From: CBDCIS01 sp965217565
GTDB taxonomy: Bacteria; Chloroflexota; Dehalococcoidia; Lucifugimonadales; CATOSD01
Direction: 5' to 3'
Assembly (NCBI GenBank): GCA_965217565.1
Contig: CBDCIS010000004.1
Coordinates: 124,001 to 188,000, forward strand
DNA: 64,000 nt
Positions within the stretch are counted from its first letter, which is position 1. Each line of letters opens with the position of its first letter. The position numbers were made by a program, and so were the translations under genes. The notes below the pieces were generated by a model. The model did not search any database. It saw only the letters and a program-made list of their open reading frames with translations, and was not told where the DNA came from. Below, in pieces: positions 18,238-26,706 of this stretch.

Positions 18238-18888
18238 ATGCTGAGATTCGTCGAGGAAATCATACTGCTCTTGCTTGGGGACGAGGACGGGCGCTTCGTA
18301 AATGTGCCCAGTTGGTCGCTGGACTATGCCATCGCCGGCGGCGTGCTTATGGACTTAGCGATGGAGGATCGCATCGACACCGACCTGGAGAACCTGGTTC
18401 TGTTGGACGCCACTCCGGTCGGGGACAGCCTGCTCGACCCAACGCTGGCCGAGATAGAAGCCGGTGAGAAGCAGGACGCCCGTTTCTGGGTGGAACACGC
18501 CGCGTCGCGCGCCGGAGCAATCCGCGAAGAGGCGCTCTCCCGGCTGGTCGCCAGCGGCATCCTGGAACGCCAGGACGACCGCTTCCTCTGGGTGTTCCGG
18601 TCCAGGCGCTACCCGACCGTCGACGGCACGGCCGAGCGCGAAGTGAAGCTGCGCATCATGGGGGTGCTGTTCAGCGACGACATACCGGACCCGCGCGACG
18701 TGATGCTCATCTGTCTCGCCGATGCTTGCGGCATCTTCAGGGCGCTGCTGTCGAGGCAGGAGTTGCACAGGGCATCAGATCGCATCGCGCAGGTGCGCAA
18801 GCTGGACCTCATCGGCCAAGCCATGTCCCGGGCCATTCTCGACATCGAGGTGTCCGTCGCCGCCTCGGTGCATGGGCACATGTACTGA
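18238..18888 (+). CDS. GPP34 (GOLPH3-like) family protein
   Basis: A 216-residue protein with the bacterial GPP34 pattern: MLRFVEEIILLLLGDEDGRF at the start, AIAGGVLMDLAMEDRI, then LEDAxP-like alternation, and the LVASGILERQDDRFLWVFRSRRYP segment. In eukaryotes the fold binds phosphatidylinositol-4-phosphate; bacterial roles are unresolved. It sits 62 bp after the MpaB-like gene with GGAGAG upstream of ATG. Probably cytoplasmic and peripheral to membrane. Confidence 0.85.
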   Translation: MLRFVEEIILLLLGDEDGRFVNVPSWSLDYAIAGGVLMDLAMEDRIDTDLENLVLLDATPVGDSLLDPTLAEIEAGEKQDARFWVEHAASRAGAIREEALSRLVASGILERQDDRFLWVFRSRRYPTVDGTAEREVKLRIMGVLFSDDIPDPRDVMLICLADACGIFRALLSRQELHRASDRIAQVRKLDLIGQAMSRAILDIEVSVAASVHGHMY

Positions 18889-19158
18889 CCTGCCCTTGGC
18901 GCCTGTCGGCTTACTTGGGCAGCACTGCTCTCAGCCCAAAGCTGTCCTGAGTTCGGTTAACTCGCCAAGGCTTTTCGCAAGGTTTCGTGAGCCGGCTCGC
19001 TATGCCTGGCCACACTGCCTTGATGACGGCACGCGGCACGACCCGCGGCTTTCGCCAACGGCCATGCCATCACCACTGCCGGGCCTAAAGCCGTCGCCGG
19101 TCAAGTGGCCGAGCAGTTGCTCCTTTGCTGCGCCTATTGCTTTAGGCAACATCAGCAT

Positions 19159-19176
19159 GTATCATCTGCGTGATAC
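19159..19176. promoter_or_regulatory. Inverted repeat, possible operator
   Basis: GTATCA-tctgcg-TGATAC: two perfect 6-bp arms separated by 6 bp, about 160 bp upstream of the first ureohydrolase gene and near a second palindrome. Confidence 0.3.
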
Positions 19177-19194
19177 CGCGTTGAAGCGAAAGTT

Positions 19195-19210
19195 GCGCAA
19201 AGATTTGCGC
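19195..19210. promoter_or_regulatory. Palindrome, possible operator of the ureohydrolase operon
   Basis: GCGCAAAGATTTGCGC is a perfect 7-bp inverted repeat around a 2-bp centre, about 120 bp upstream of the first gene of the nine-gene cluster. The size suits a dimeric repressor, but no regulator gene is adjacent. Confidence 0.35.
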
Positions 19211-19333
19211 CTCTTCCCGGGCAGTGGTCAGCGCCAGTCGTGAATGATTCGTAACGGCAGCCAATGATGAAGTATCTCGATCGTCGCTAACCGGCCGGAT
19301 AAGTTTCAAAACGCCCCAAGAAGGAGGTCTCCC

Positions 19334-20350
19334 ATGTATCAGAGGGAAGCAATGCCTTATTACGGAGGACTGGTCTCCTTTTTCAGATCGCCAGGCATTG
19401 AGGTTGAGGATGTCACGGAAGGGCTGGCCGTGATAGCGGGAGTGCCCATCGACAATGGAATCCCCACGGGGAGGGTTGGGGCACGCTTCGGGCCTAGGGC
19501 AATTCGAGAGGCATCCCTCTCCGGTCGCGTGATGTTCGATGTCGCGCCCGATTCGACGCGCATTCACGTAGATACCTCGGAGGCGTTGCGTCTCAAGCCG
19601 GCGCCCCAACTGGCCGACCTGGGGGACTTCAACATCTACCCCACTGACCTGATGAAGACGACCGAGTCCGTGATCGAGGGGATGGCAGGAGTAGTGAAGC
19701 GCGGCGGCTTCCCCATAGTCCTGGGAGGCGATCACTACGTCTCGTACCCTTCCTTTACAGGGTTCGCGAAGGGTATGGCGGAGCGGCAACCCAATGCTCG
19801 ACTGGGCTACGTCCACTTTGACAGCCACACGGACTTCCGCGATGAGACCGGCAGCATTGGCGGACGGTACACGCATGGGACCATGGTGCGGCGCATCAGT
19901 GAGAACCCGATGATAGACTTCAAGAACATCGTTTGGGTAGGCCTTAACGGTTACGGACTGAACACCGACCAGTATCGGCTCAAGCGACAGCACGATCTGA
20001 GAATGCTGACTTCCCGGAACATCCAGGAGCGCGGGATCGAAGAGATTGTGAAAGAGGCGATGGAAGCCGCGTCAGACGGGGTGGACGCCGTTTACGTCAG
20101 CGTGGACATAGACGTGGTGGACGCCGCCGAGTCGCCCGGCACCGGCTCGCCTGAGTTCGAAGGCATACGCGCCCGCGAGTTCCTGCAGGCTATGAACATC
20201 CTCAACGGCTACGACACGCTTAAGGCCTTCGACCTTTGCGAGGTCGCACCGGAGTGGGACCATTCGGGTCGCACCGTGACGCTGGCGAGCAGAGGAATCA
20301 CCAACGTATTGGCTCCAAGGCTCTTCGATAAGGTGGAACCTGGCGTGTAG
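19334..20350 (+). CDS. Ureohydrolase U1 (agmatinase/arginase superfamily, complete metal site)
   Basis: First of nine tandem ureohydrolases. A 338-residue protein with all six binuclear metal ligands: H134 (GGDHY), D163/H165/D167 (DSHTD), D258/D260 (SVDIDVVD). The loop after motif 3 reads AESPGTGSPEFEGIRARE and keeps the Glu that binds the guanidinium group in arginase-type enzymes. It should hydrolyse a guanidino compound to urea plus an amine; the exact substrate is not predictable. AAGGAGG precedes the ATG. It is the most canonical-looking member together with U2. Confidence 0.9.
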   Translation: MYQREAMPYYGGLVSFFRSPGIEVEDVTEGLAVIAGVPIDNGIPTGRVGARFGPRAIREASLSGRVMFDVAPDSTRIHVDTSEALRLKPAPQLADLGDFNIYPTDLMKTTESVIEGMAGVVKRGGFPIVLGGDHYVSYPSFTGFAKGMAERQPNARLGYVHFDSHTDFRDETGSIGGRYTHGTMVRRISENPMIDFKNIVWVGLNGYGLNTDQYRLKRQHDLRMLTSRNIQERGIEEIVKEAMEAASDGVDAVYVSVDIDVVDAAESPGTGSPEFEGIRAREFLQAMNILNGYDTLKAFDLCEVAPEWDHSGRTVTLASRGITNVLAPRLFDKVEPGV

Positions 20351-20408
20351 CCGGAGAAAACCCCAGCGATGCCCGACCTCGCACGCGTACGTTTTGAAAG
20401 GAGAACTT

Positions 20409-21383
20409 ATGGCTCCTGAACGCGGCAACATAGAGCTTATTGTACCGCCGCCCGTCATCACCAACACAAGGCCGATACAGCATTACAACATGCTGAGCAA
20501 CTGGATAACGCCCTGGGACTTCGAGGAGCAGATAGACGCGGGGATTATCGGCGCGCCATACGGCTACACAGGCGAGGCCGCTGCGCCCAACGTCATCCGG
20601 GAGATACTCCGCCGCTTTGCCACCAGGAACGCCAACTTCGACACCGACCCCGTTGACCTGAAAGTGCGGGACGTCGGCAACGTCGTTATGCACCCAACCA
20701 ACGTCTTCCGATGCCATGAGAACATCGAGAAGGCCCTCTCGGACGTGTACACGATTGACCAGGGTTTCGTGCCTATCGTGCTTGGGGGCGACCATTCGGT
20801 GGCCGCGCCGTCCTTTCGAGCATTCAAAAATGTCCGCAACGAGAAGGTGGGGTTGATAGACTTCGACGCCCACCCAGACACGCGAGACTTCCGAACCAAC
20901 GGCCCCACGTCGGGTACGCCCTTCCGACAACTTCTGGAAGGGGGACACTTGGACGGGAATAACGCCGTTCAGATAGGATTTCACGGATTTCTGGGTTCCT
21001 CGGAGTTGTTCGAATACAACAAGGGCCACGGCATCAGCCTATACCCTTCCGCCCAGGTGAGAAGACGTGGAATCAGGGATATCATAAAGGAAGCCCTGGA
21101 CAAAGCGTCCGATGGCACCGACTCCATCTACATTTCTCTTGACATCGACGTGATGGACTCCCCTTGGGGCCCAGGCACGGGCGGCGATGCCCCCGGAGGA
21201 CTGGACTCGCACGAGATACTGGAGGCGATGTACCTCCTGGGACGTCACCCCAAGGTGAAGGTGATGGACCTCGTGGAGATAGACTGTATCAAGGACGTGC
21301 GGGACGTGACCTCCAAGCTGGGAGTCAATATAATCATGAGCTTTCTCACGGGCTTCAACGAGAGGAAGCAGAGGGTCTTCTAG
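20409..21383 (+). CDS. Ureohydrolase U2 (complete metal site)
   Basis: A 324-residue superfamily member from a different branch than U1: an N-terminal extension (PERGNIELIVPPPVITNTRP) and a WITPWDFEEQIDAGIIGAPYG start shared only with U3. Ligands are H129 (GGDHS), D153/H155/D157 (DAHPD) and D245/D247 (SLDIDVMD), all intact, and the GGLDSHE segment keeps the guanidinium-binding Glu. AAAGGAG at 20397-20403 sets the start at 20409. It lies 58 bp after U1. Predicted active; likely partner of the degenerate U3 that follows. Confidence 0.9.
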   Translation: MAPERGNIELIVPPPVITNTRPIQHYNMLSNWITPWDFEEQIDAGIIGAPYGYTGEAAAPNVIREILRRFATRNANFDTDPVDLKVRDVGNVVMHPTNVFRCHENIEKALSDVYTIDQGFVPIVLGGDHSVAAPSFRAFKNVRNEKVGLIDFDAHPDTRDFRTNGPTSGTPFRQLLEGGHLDGNNAVQIGFHGFLGSSELFEYNKGHGISLYPSAQVRRRGIRDIIKEALDKASDGTDSIYISLDIDVMDSPWGPGTGGDAPGGLDSHEILEAMYLLGRHPKVKVMDLVEIDCIKDVRDVTSKLGVNIIMSFLTGFNERKQRVF

Positions 21384-21453
21384 TCATTCAGGTTCTCTAG
21401 TACACGCCTTTGCAGCGCGGAGGCAGGGCCTATAACATTACAGGAGGTGCGCC

Positions 21454-22431
21454 TTGCATTTCGAGTATCTGGACCCTCCCCAGCTTCGAATACTCTCGGA
21501 AACCGAGGGACAGGAGGAGCGAAGGGTCAGCAACTGGATAACCGAATGGGACTTCGAGGAGGCCATCGACGTTGGGATCATCGGTGTGCCCCTGAACACC
21601 TCCACAATGGTTGACTCGGTGCTGACCGAGACCCCCAACAACATGAGAAAGGCGCTGGTGCACTTCACCACTTTCAACCCGGACTTCGGCATAGATGTTC
21701 AGGACCTGAAGGTCCGGTACGTGGGCGACGTAGGCTTTCACCAGACGGATATAGACGAGAACATCCGGCGCATGGAGGCAACCCTTCCCGGGCTGTTCGA
21801 GTTCAATTCATCATACATCCCCGTGATGCTTGGCGGCGCGGGCGCGGTGACGTGGCTCTCGGCTACATCCTATGCCAAAGCCACAGGCAAGAAACTGGGA
21901 ATAGTCCATTTCGATTCCCGGAGCGACATGCGCAGCCTGGATGAGGGAGGACCCACCGACTTCACTCCCATGAGGGGCATTCTGGAGGCTGGGGTCGGCA
22001 TCGAAGGGAAAAACGTCGCGCAATTGGGACTCCATGGATTTGTAAGCACCCTGACCGAGCACCAGTACGCAAAGGACCAGGGAGTGACTATCATCACCGC
22101 ACGGGAGACTCGCAAAGAAGGAATCGACGCGGTGGTGGCCCGGGCATTGGCGGTCGCTTCCGACGGAACAGATGCCATATACGTCACTGTGGACGGAAGC
22201 GCATTGGACATTCCCTACTCCCAAATCTCCAGGATGGCCTCTCCAGGCGGGCTTTCAGGGGAGGATATGGCGGAGGCTATGTACACCTTGGGGCAGTATC
22301 CCAAGGTGGCGGCGTTGGACCTAGTGGACATATACACATATCTGGACGAAAACGAGACCGCAGCGAGAGTTGCGTGCAGTCTGCTAATGGCCTTTCTGGC
22401 GGGATGCCGCACAAGGAAGGGCGAGGGCTAG
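21454..22431 (+). CDS. Ureohydrolase-fold protein U3, metal site lost (pseudoenzyme)
   Basis: A 325-residue full-length paralogue of U2 (shared WITEWDFEEAIDVGIIGVP start and LAVASDGTDAIYVTVD core) with all three metal motifs degraded. GGDH reads G127-G128-A129-G130, DAHxD reads D154-S155-R156-S157-D158, and DID reads D247-G248-S249. At least three of six ligands (two His, one Asp) are gone, so it should not bind the dinuclear centre. The frame is intact, with a strong AGGAGGTG site and a TTG start, so it is a maintained protein and not a decaying gene. Probable structural or regulatory partner of U2. Confidence 0.85.
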   Translation: MHFEYLDPPQLRILSETEGQEERRVSNWITEWDFEEAIDVGIIGVPLNTSTMVDSVLTETPNNMRKALVHFTTFNPDFGIDVQDLKVRYVGDVGFHQTDIDENIRRMEATLPGLFEFNSSYIPVMLGGAGAVTWLSATSYAKATGKKLGIVHFDSRSDMRSLDEGGPTDFTPMRGILEAGVGIEGKNVAQLGLHGFVSTLTEHQYAKDQGVTIITARETRKEGIDAVVARALAVASDGTDAIYVTVDGSALDIPYSQISRMASPGGLSGEDMAEAMYTLGQYPKVAALDLVDIYTYLDENETAARVACSLLMAFLAGCRTRKGEG

Positions 22432-22459
22432 GAGTAGCAGCCAGTCCAAAGGGGGAGTC

Positions 22460-23437
22460 ATGTACAACAGGGATATTCTTCCATCATTCGCAGGAATAAA
22501 CACCTTCGCCAGAGCGCCGCGAGGGAGTCTGGAAAGTCTCGAGGCCGGTGTGGTAGCTGTGGCGGCGGTAACCCACGATGGCACCTCCAGTTCTCGCCAG
22601 GGAGTGAGGCACGGGCCCAGGTCCATTCGAGAGGCCAGCGCCGACTTTATATTCGACGTTCAGGGTTCAACCTCGAAGTCAATGGTGAACATACTGACGG
22701 GGCGTACTATCAGGTTGCCCCGGGAGGGCACACTCATCGACCTGGGGGACCTGCCCGTTTTTCCAACGGACCTGGAGAAGACGATGGCCTCCTGCAGGGA
22801 CTCGATATCCGACATAGTAACTAAGGGCGCCTTTCCGGTCATACTGGGAGGCGATCACTATGTGACTTACGCCCTGGTTCAGGGATTCAAGGCCGCACTC
22901 GGCCAGAAGATCGGCCTCGTTCAGTTGTCAAGTCAGCTGGACCTGGGTGACCAGGACGCCGTTTGGGGCAGAGATTGGCACGGAGCTACGGTGCGGCGTA
23001 TTTTGGATGAAGGGTTGGTGGAGGGCAAGAACACCGTCTTCGTAGGCACGCAGGGTTACATTCCCTACGACGAATGGGAGTTAGCCCACAATGCGGGGGC
23101 CACGGTGATGACGGCGGACTTGGTGAAGGAGCAGGGGATTCAGAAAACGGCCCAGCAAGCCCTTGAAGTGGCAGGAAATGGATGCGATTCCATCTACGTC
23201 AGCTTGGACATCGACGTGGTGGACTCCGGGTTCGCCTCGGGAACCGGGGATGTCATCATCGGCGGCCTAACCCCGGCAGAGCTGCTGGGGCTAATGCTGG
23301 AGTTATCCCAGTCCACCAAGATAGGCGCGCTGGATGTGGTAGAGGTGGCCCCCAACCTGGACATTCGCGGGCGCTCCCAGCGATTGGCCGCGGAGGCCAT
23401 CATAGAACTCATCGCCCCCAAGGTCTTCGCCGGGTAG
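22460..23437 (+). CDS. Ureohydrolase-fold protein U4, SSQLD variant
   Basis: A 325-residue member. Motif 1 (GGDHY) and motif 3 (SLDIDVVD) are intact, but the central DxHxD reads S157-S158-Q159-L160-D161, removing one Asp and the His that together bridge both metals. The post-motif-3 loop SGFASGTGDVIIGGLTPAE keeps the Glu of arginase-type substrate binding. By family knowledge the enzyme should be inactive or hold at most one metal. The open frame and GGGGGAG site argue it is expressed. It shares the SSQLD change with U5 and U7, so the change is ancestral to a subfamily. Confidence 0.87.
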   Translation: MYNRDILPSFAGINTFARAPRGSLESLEAGVVAVAAVTHDGTSSSRQGVRHGPRSIREASADFIFDVQGSTSKSMVNILTGRTIRLPREGTLIDLGDLPVFPTDLEKTMASCRDSISDIVTKGAFPVILGGDHYVTYALVQGFKAALGQKIGLVQLSSQLDLGDQDAVWGRDWHGATVRRILDEGLVEGKNTVFVGTQGYIPYDEWELAHNAGATVMTADLVKEQGIQKTAQQALEVAGNGCDSIYVSLDIDVVDSGFASGTGDVIIGGLTPAELLGLMLELSQSTKIGALDVVEVAPNLDIRGRSQRLAAEAIIELIAPKVFAG

Positions 23438-23481
23438 GCGCTTTCACGGCGGCTAGATAATTTACATCCAAGGAGGAGAGA

Positions 23482-24471
23482 ATGACGCTAAGCAAAGGAG
23501 AGCCCCAACTGCGAATCGCGGGGATCATGTCCTTCATGCGTGCCCCTCAAGGAGATGTAGAGGATCTGAAGGAAGGAATGATTGCCATTGCGGGAGTCAC
23601 CTACGACCTCTCCTGCACCTCCAGGATAGGCTCCAGGTTCGCGCCGAGGGCCATAAGGGACACCTCCGCGTACTATGGCGGCTACCTCGACCGAGGGGAG
23701 ATAGTGGAGATAACCACAGGCCAGAGGATGAAGGCCCCGGAAGATGTGAAAGTGATCGACCTTGGAGACCTAAACGTCTATCCCGTGAATTGGGACCAAA
23801 CCGCAGGCGCGCTGCGGGACTCCATGCGCCAGATAGCCGGCACCGGAGCCCTGCCCGTCATCCTGGGCGGAGATCACTTCATCACCTATCCACTGGTTGA
23901 GGGTTTCAAGGATGCCGTGGTGGAGAGACGAGGCTCGAAGGTGGGATACATACAGTTCTCCAGCCAGCTGGACCTCGGAGACGAGGACCCGGTTTGGGGA
24001 AAGGTGTGGCGAGGGGCTACGGCTCGTCGCATCATCGACGGCGGAACGGTGGATACGAAGAACATGGTGTGGGTTGGCGCCAACGGCTACATTCGCGCCG
24101 AGCAGTTGGAACTGGCGCAGGAGCTGAATCTCAACGTTTTCACGCTTGCGGACATACGCAACCAGGGGATAACGGCCGTTGCGCAGCAGGCAGCGGAGAT
24201 AGCGGGTGACGGCTGCGACGCCGTTTACCTCAGCGTGGACTTCGACGTGCTGGATGGTGGGTACGTGGCTATGACAGGGGCACCCTCCTTCGACGGCATA
24301 ACGAACGTGGAACTCCTCAAAGCCATCGATGTCCTGAGGAGAACCAAGGTAGGCGCAATGGACCTGGTTGGGATGAACCCCACCGTGGAGATGTCTGGAG
24401 CCACCGGCCAGCGCTTCGCGGTCTGGCTGGTCGTGAGGTTCATGTCAGAAAAGGTCCTGGCGTGGTCGTGA
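23482..24471 (+). CDS. Ureohydrolase-fold protein U5, SSQLD variant
   Basis: Encodes 329 residues. Motif 1 has H132 (GGDHF); the central motif reads S160-S161-Q162-L163-D164; motif 3 has D253/D255 (SVDFDVLD). The loop reads GGYVAMTGAPSFDGITNVE with Glu kept. It is very close to U7, including a central block almost identical at DNA level. AAGGAGGAG precedes ATG. The next gene (U6) is a complete-site paralogue only 18 bp downstream, so translation of the pair is likely coupled. Confidence 0.88.
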   Translation: MTLSKGEPQLRIAGIMSFMRAPQGDVEDLKEGMIAIAGVTYDLSCTSRIGSRFAPRAIRDTSAYYGGYLDRGEIVEITTGQRMKAPEDVKVIDLGDLNVYPVNWDQTAGALRDSMRQIAGTGALPVILGGDHFITYPLVEGFKDAVVERRGSKVGYIQFSSQLDLGDEDPVWGKVWRGATARRIIDGGTVDTKNMVWVGANGYIRAEQLELAQELNLNVFTLADIRNQGITAVAQQAAEIAGDGCDAVYLSVDFDVLDGGYVAMTGAPSFDGITNVELLKAIDVLRRTKVGAMDLVGMNPTVEMSGATGQRFAVWLVVRFMSEKVLAWS

Positions 24472-24489
24472 AGGAGAATGGTGAGGCAG

Positions 24490-25476
24490 ATGAGCACAAC
24501 GGAAAATCTACCCTGGTTTGCCGGGCCAGCCACATTTCTGCGAGCTCCTCAGGGAGACTTCGATGACATCAAGCCCGGCGATGTAGTAATCAGTGGCGCC
24601 CCCCACGCGATGCGAGAACGATTCAATGAAAGGCTCGGTCCCAAAGGCATCCGAGAGGGGTCTGTGGTCATTGCCGACAAACTGCGCAATGCCTCTGCCA
24701 GCGGGTTTCTGGACACCTCTACCGGCAGAAGGCTGTCTCTGCCAGCGGAGACGCGCCTGCTGGATATAGGCGACCTCAACAGCTACCCGACGGATGTCAT
24801 GAAGGCTACCGAGGGTATGGCAGGGGGTGTAGCTGAGGTCGTAACCAGAGGGGGCTGGTCCGTATGCCTGGGTGGCGATCACTACGTGGGGTATCCATCC
24901 TGTCTGGGTTTCTGCCGGGCCGCGGCGGAGGCGAACCCGAGAGTGAAGGTGGGGTACATACACATTGACGGCCACCTGGACTTCGCCGATGACTCACCAC
25001 CCAATGGCAAGTACAATAATGGCACCAATGCCCGCCGCATCTCTGAAATCGACGTGATGGACCCCAGCAGCATGGTGTGGATCGGCATACAAGGACCATG
25101 CAATCTGAACCAGGTGGAGCCCATTAGGAGAAACGGGGGCACCATCTTCACCAGCGAGGACATCCACGAGATGGGACCGGCTGAGGTCGGCAAGAGGGCG
25201 GGCGAACTCGCCATCAAGGGATGCGATTACATCTACATGAGCTTTGACATCGACGTCATAGACGCGGGTTTCTCCAATGGGACGGGGTCTGTGACGATGG
25301 GGGCTCTGACGCCCATGGCATTGCTGAAGATTTTGGATGAGCTTGCCAAGTACCCTATCGGCGCGATGGACCTGGTGGAGAACTCGCCGGCGCTGGACCA
25401 CTCCGGCCGCACTTCCATGATGGCTGCCGAGTCGCTGTTGAGGCTCATCACCCCCAAGATATTCGAGGTTCCATAG
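24490..25476 (+). CDS. Ureohydrolase U6 (complete metal site, DGHLD type)
   Basis: A 328-residue protein. Ligands H131 (GGDHY), D160/H162/D164 (DGHLD) and D253/D255 (SFDIDVID) are intact. The usual PGTGTP-GG-Glu loop reads SNGTGSVTMGALTPMA, so the guanidinium-binding Glu is replaced by Ala. The start at 24490 (MSTTENLPWF) matches the start of U8 (MTTTETLPWF) and U9; an in-frame ATG at 24478 sits too close to the ribosome-binding site. Likely forms a complex with U5 directly upstream. Confidence 0.88.
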   Translation: MSTTENLPWFAGPATFLRAPQGDFDDIKPGDVVISGAPHAMRERFNERLGPKGIREGSVVIADKLRNASASGFLDTSTGRRLSLPAETRLLDIGDLNSYPTDVMKATEGMAGGVAEVVTRGGWSVCLGGDHYVGYPSCLGFCRAAAEANPRVKVGYIHIDGHLDFADDSPPNGKYNNGTNARRISEIDVMDPSSMVWIGIQGPCNLNQVEPIRRNGGTIFTSEDIHEMGPAEVGKRAGELAIKGCDYIYMSFDIDVIDAGFSNGTGSVTMGALTPMALLKILDELAKYPIGAMDLVENSPALDHSGRTSMMAAESLLRLITPKIFEVP

Positions 25477-25661
25477 ATGCCAGAGTCGTTATGACTACAA
25501 ACGGCGTATCCAATCCTACACAGGCCAGCCCTATATCGACTCCCGACAAACTTCGTAATGCCTCGGAAACTTTGACTTCGACCTCGAGTAGAGGACAATA
25601 GGAAGGCCCGGCCAAGTATCGGGACTCTCAGCGCATCTTGGCGAGATAATGGAGGAGCGCG
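25477..25661. other. Largest gap inside the ureohydrolase cluster
   Basis: 185 bp between U6 and U7, against 11-71 bp elsewhere in the cluster. It may hold an internal promoter for U7-U9: a TTGACT-like -35 is present near 25572 but without a good -10. No gene was seen. Confidence 0.35.
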
Positions 25662-26663
25662 ATGCCGCTTAGAAAGGACCCCCTACCAAGAACAGCCGGA
25701 ATACTTACCTTCGTAAGGGCATCCGTGGCGACCAGGGACGATTTGGAGGAGGGGATGGTCGCCGTTGCAGGGGTGCCTTACGACATGTCCACCAGCTCCA
25801 GGATAGGGGCGAGGTTCGGCCCTCGCGCCTACCGGGAGACCTCTAACTACTATGCCCCGCACCTGGAAGGGAGAGGCTCCGGGGCTGTCGAAATCAATAG
25901 CAGAGAGAAGGTAACGCCCAGGCTCGTGCGTGAAAAGCTCAGGGACCTGGGCGATCTGACGGTTTACGCCATCGAGTGGGAGAAGAACCAGGCCTCCCTG
26001 CGCGAGTCCATGTACCAGATCGCCCGCACCAAAGCCCTGCCCGTAATCATGGGCGGCGACCATTTCATCACCTATCCACTGGTTCAGGGCTTCAAGGATG
26101 CCGTGTTGGAGGGTGGAGGCTCGAAGGTGGGATACATCCAGTTCTCCAGCCAGCTGGACCTCGGAGACGAGGACCCGGTTTGGGGAAGGGTGTGGCGGGG
26201 AGCTACGGCGCGCCGCATCATCGATGGCGAAATGGTGGACACGAAGAACATGGTGTGGGTGGGGACCAACGGCTACATACGCACGGAGCAGTGGGAACTG
26301 GCGCAGGAGTTGGGCCTCAACGTGTTCACACTTGCGGACGTGCGCAGCCAGGGGATAGCGGCGGTTGCCCGGCAGGCGGCGGAGATAGCGGGGGACGGCT
26401 GCGATTCGATCTACCTCAGCGTCGATCTGGACGTGCTGGACGGCGGATACGTGGCCGGGACGGCGGCCCCCTCGTTCGACGGGATGAGGAACATAGACCT
26501 CTGGGAGGCCATGGACGCGCTTACGCAGACCAAGGTCGGGGCGCTCGACCTGTGTGGGTTGAACCCGATTATCGAGGTTGACGGGCTTGGCAAGACCGGC
26601 CAGCGATTTGGCGTTCACCTTATACTCAGGTTCATCTATCCGCGTATCATGGGCGCAGCCTAA
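25662..26663 (+). CDS. Ureohydrolase-fold protein U7, SSQLD variant
   Basis: Encodes 333 residues. Motif 1 is GGDHF, the central motif reads S162-S163-Q164-L165-D166, and motif 3 is SVDLDVLD. The loop reads GGYVAGTAAPSFDGMRNID, with Asp in the Glu position. Strong similarity to U5 across the whole length and near-identity in the centre mark U5 and U7 as a recent duplication or a converted pair. GGAGG at 25651-25655 precedes ATG. Followed by the complete-site U8 after 43 bp, repeating the U5-U6 order. Confidence 0.88.
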   Translation: MPLRKDPLPRTAGILTFVRASVATRDDLEEGMVAVAGVPYDMSTSSRIGARFGPRAYRETSNYYAPHLEGRGSGAVEINSREKVTPRLVREKLRDLGDLTVYAIEWEKNQASLRESMYQIARTKALPVIMGGDHFITYPLVQGFKDAVLEGGGSKVGYIQFSSQLDLGDEDPVWGRVWRGATARRIIDGEMVDTKNMVWVGTNGYIRTEQWELAQELGLNVFTLADVRSQGIAAVARQAAEIAGDGCDSIYLSVDLDVLDGGYVAGTAAPSFDGMRNIDLWEAMDALTQTKVGALDLCGLNPIIEVDGLGKTGQRFGVHLILRFIYPRIMGAA

Positions 26664-26706
26664 AGCTCCGGCCACTCCTTCTATCCATGCCAATTGGGGG
26701 TGATTT

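Larger units (their letters stand above)
18889..19333. other. Leader region of the ureohydrolase cluster
   Basis: About 445 bp without a gene. Two inverted repeats lie near its right end (separate entries). I looked for ykkC or mini-ykkC guanidine riboswitch features and could not identify a convincing one, although several ACGG/ACGA strings occur near 19022-19070. Confidence 0.5.

Noticed and set aside
18889..19333. A guanidine (ykkC or mini-ykkC) riboswitch before the ureohydrolases
   Set aside because: ACGG/ACGA strings exist but I could not place the paired hairpins or the ykkC core; the evidence is not good enough to call it.
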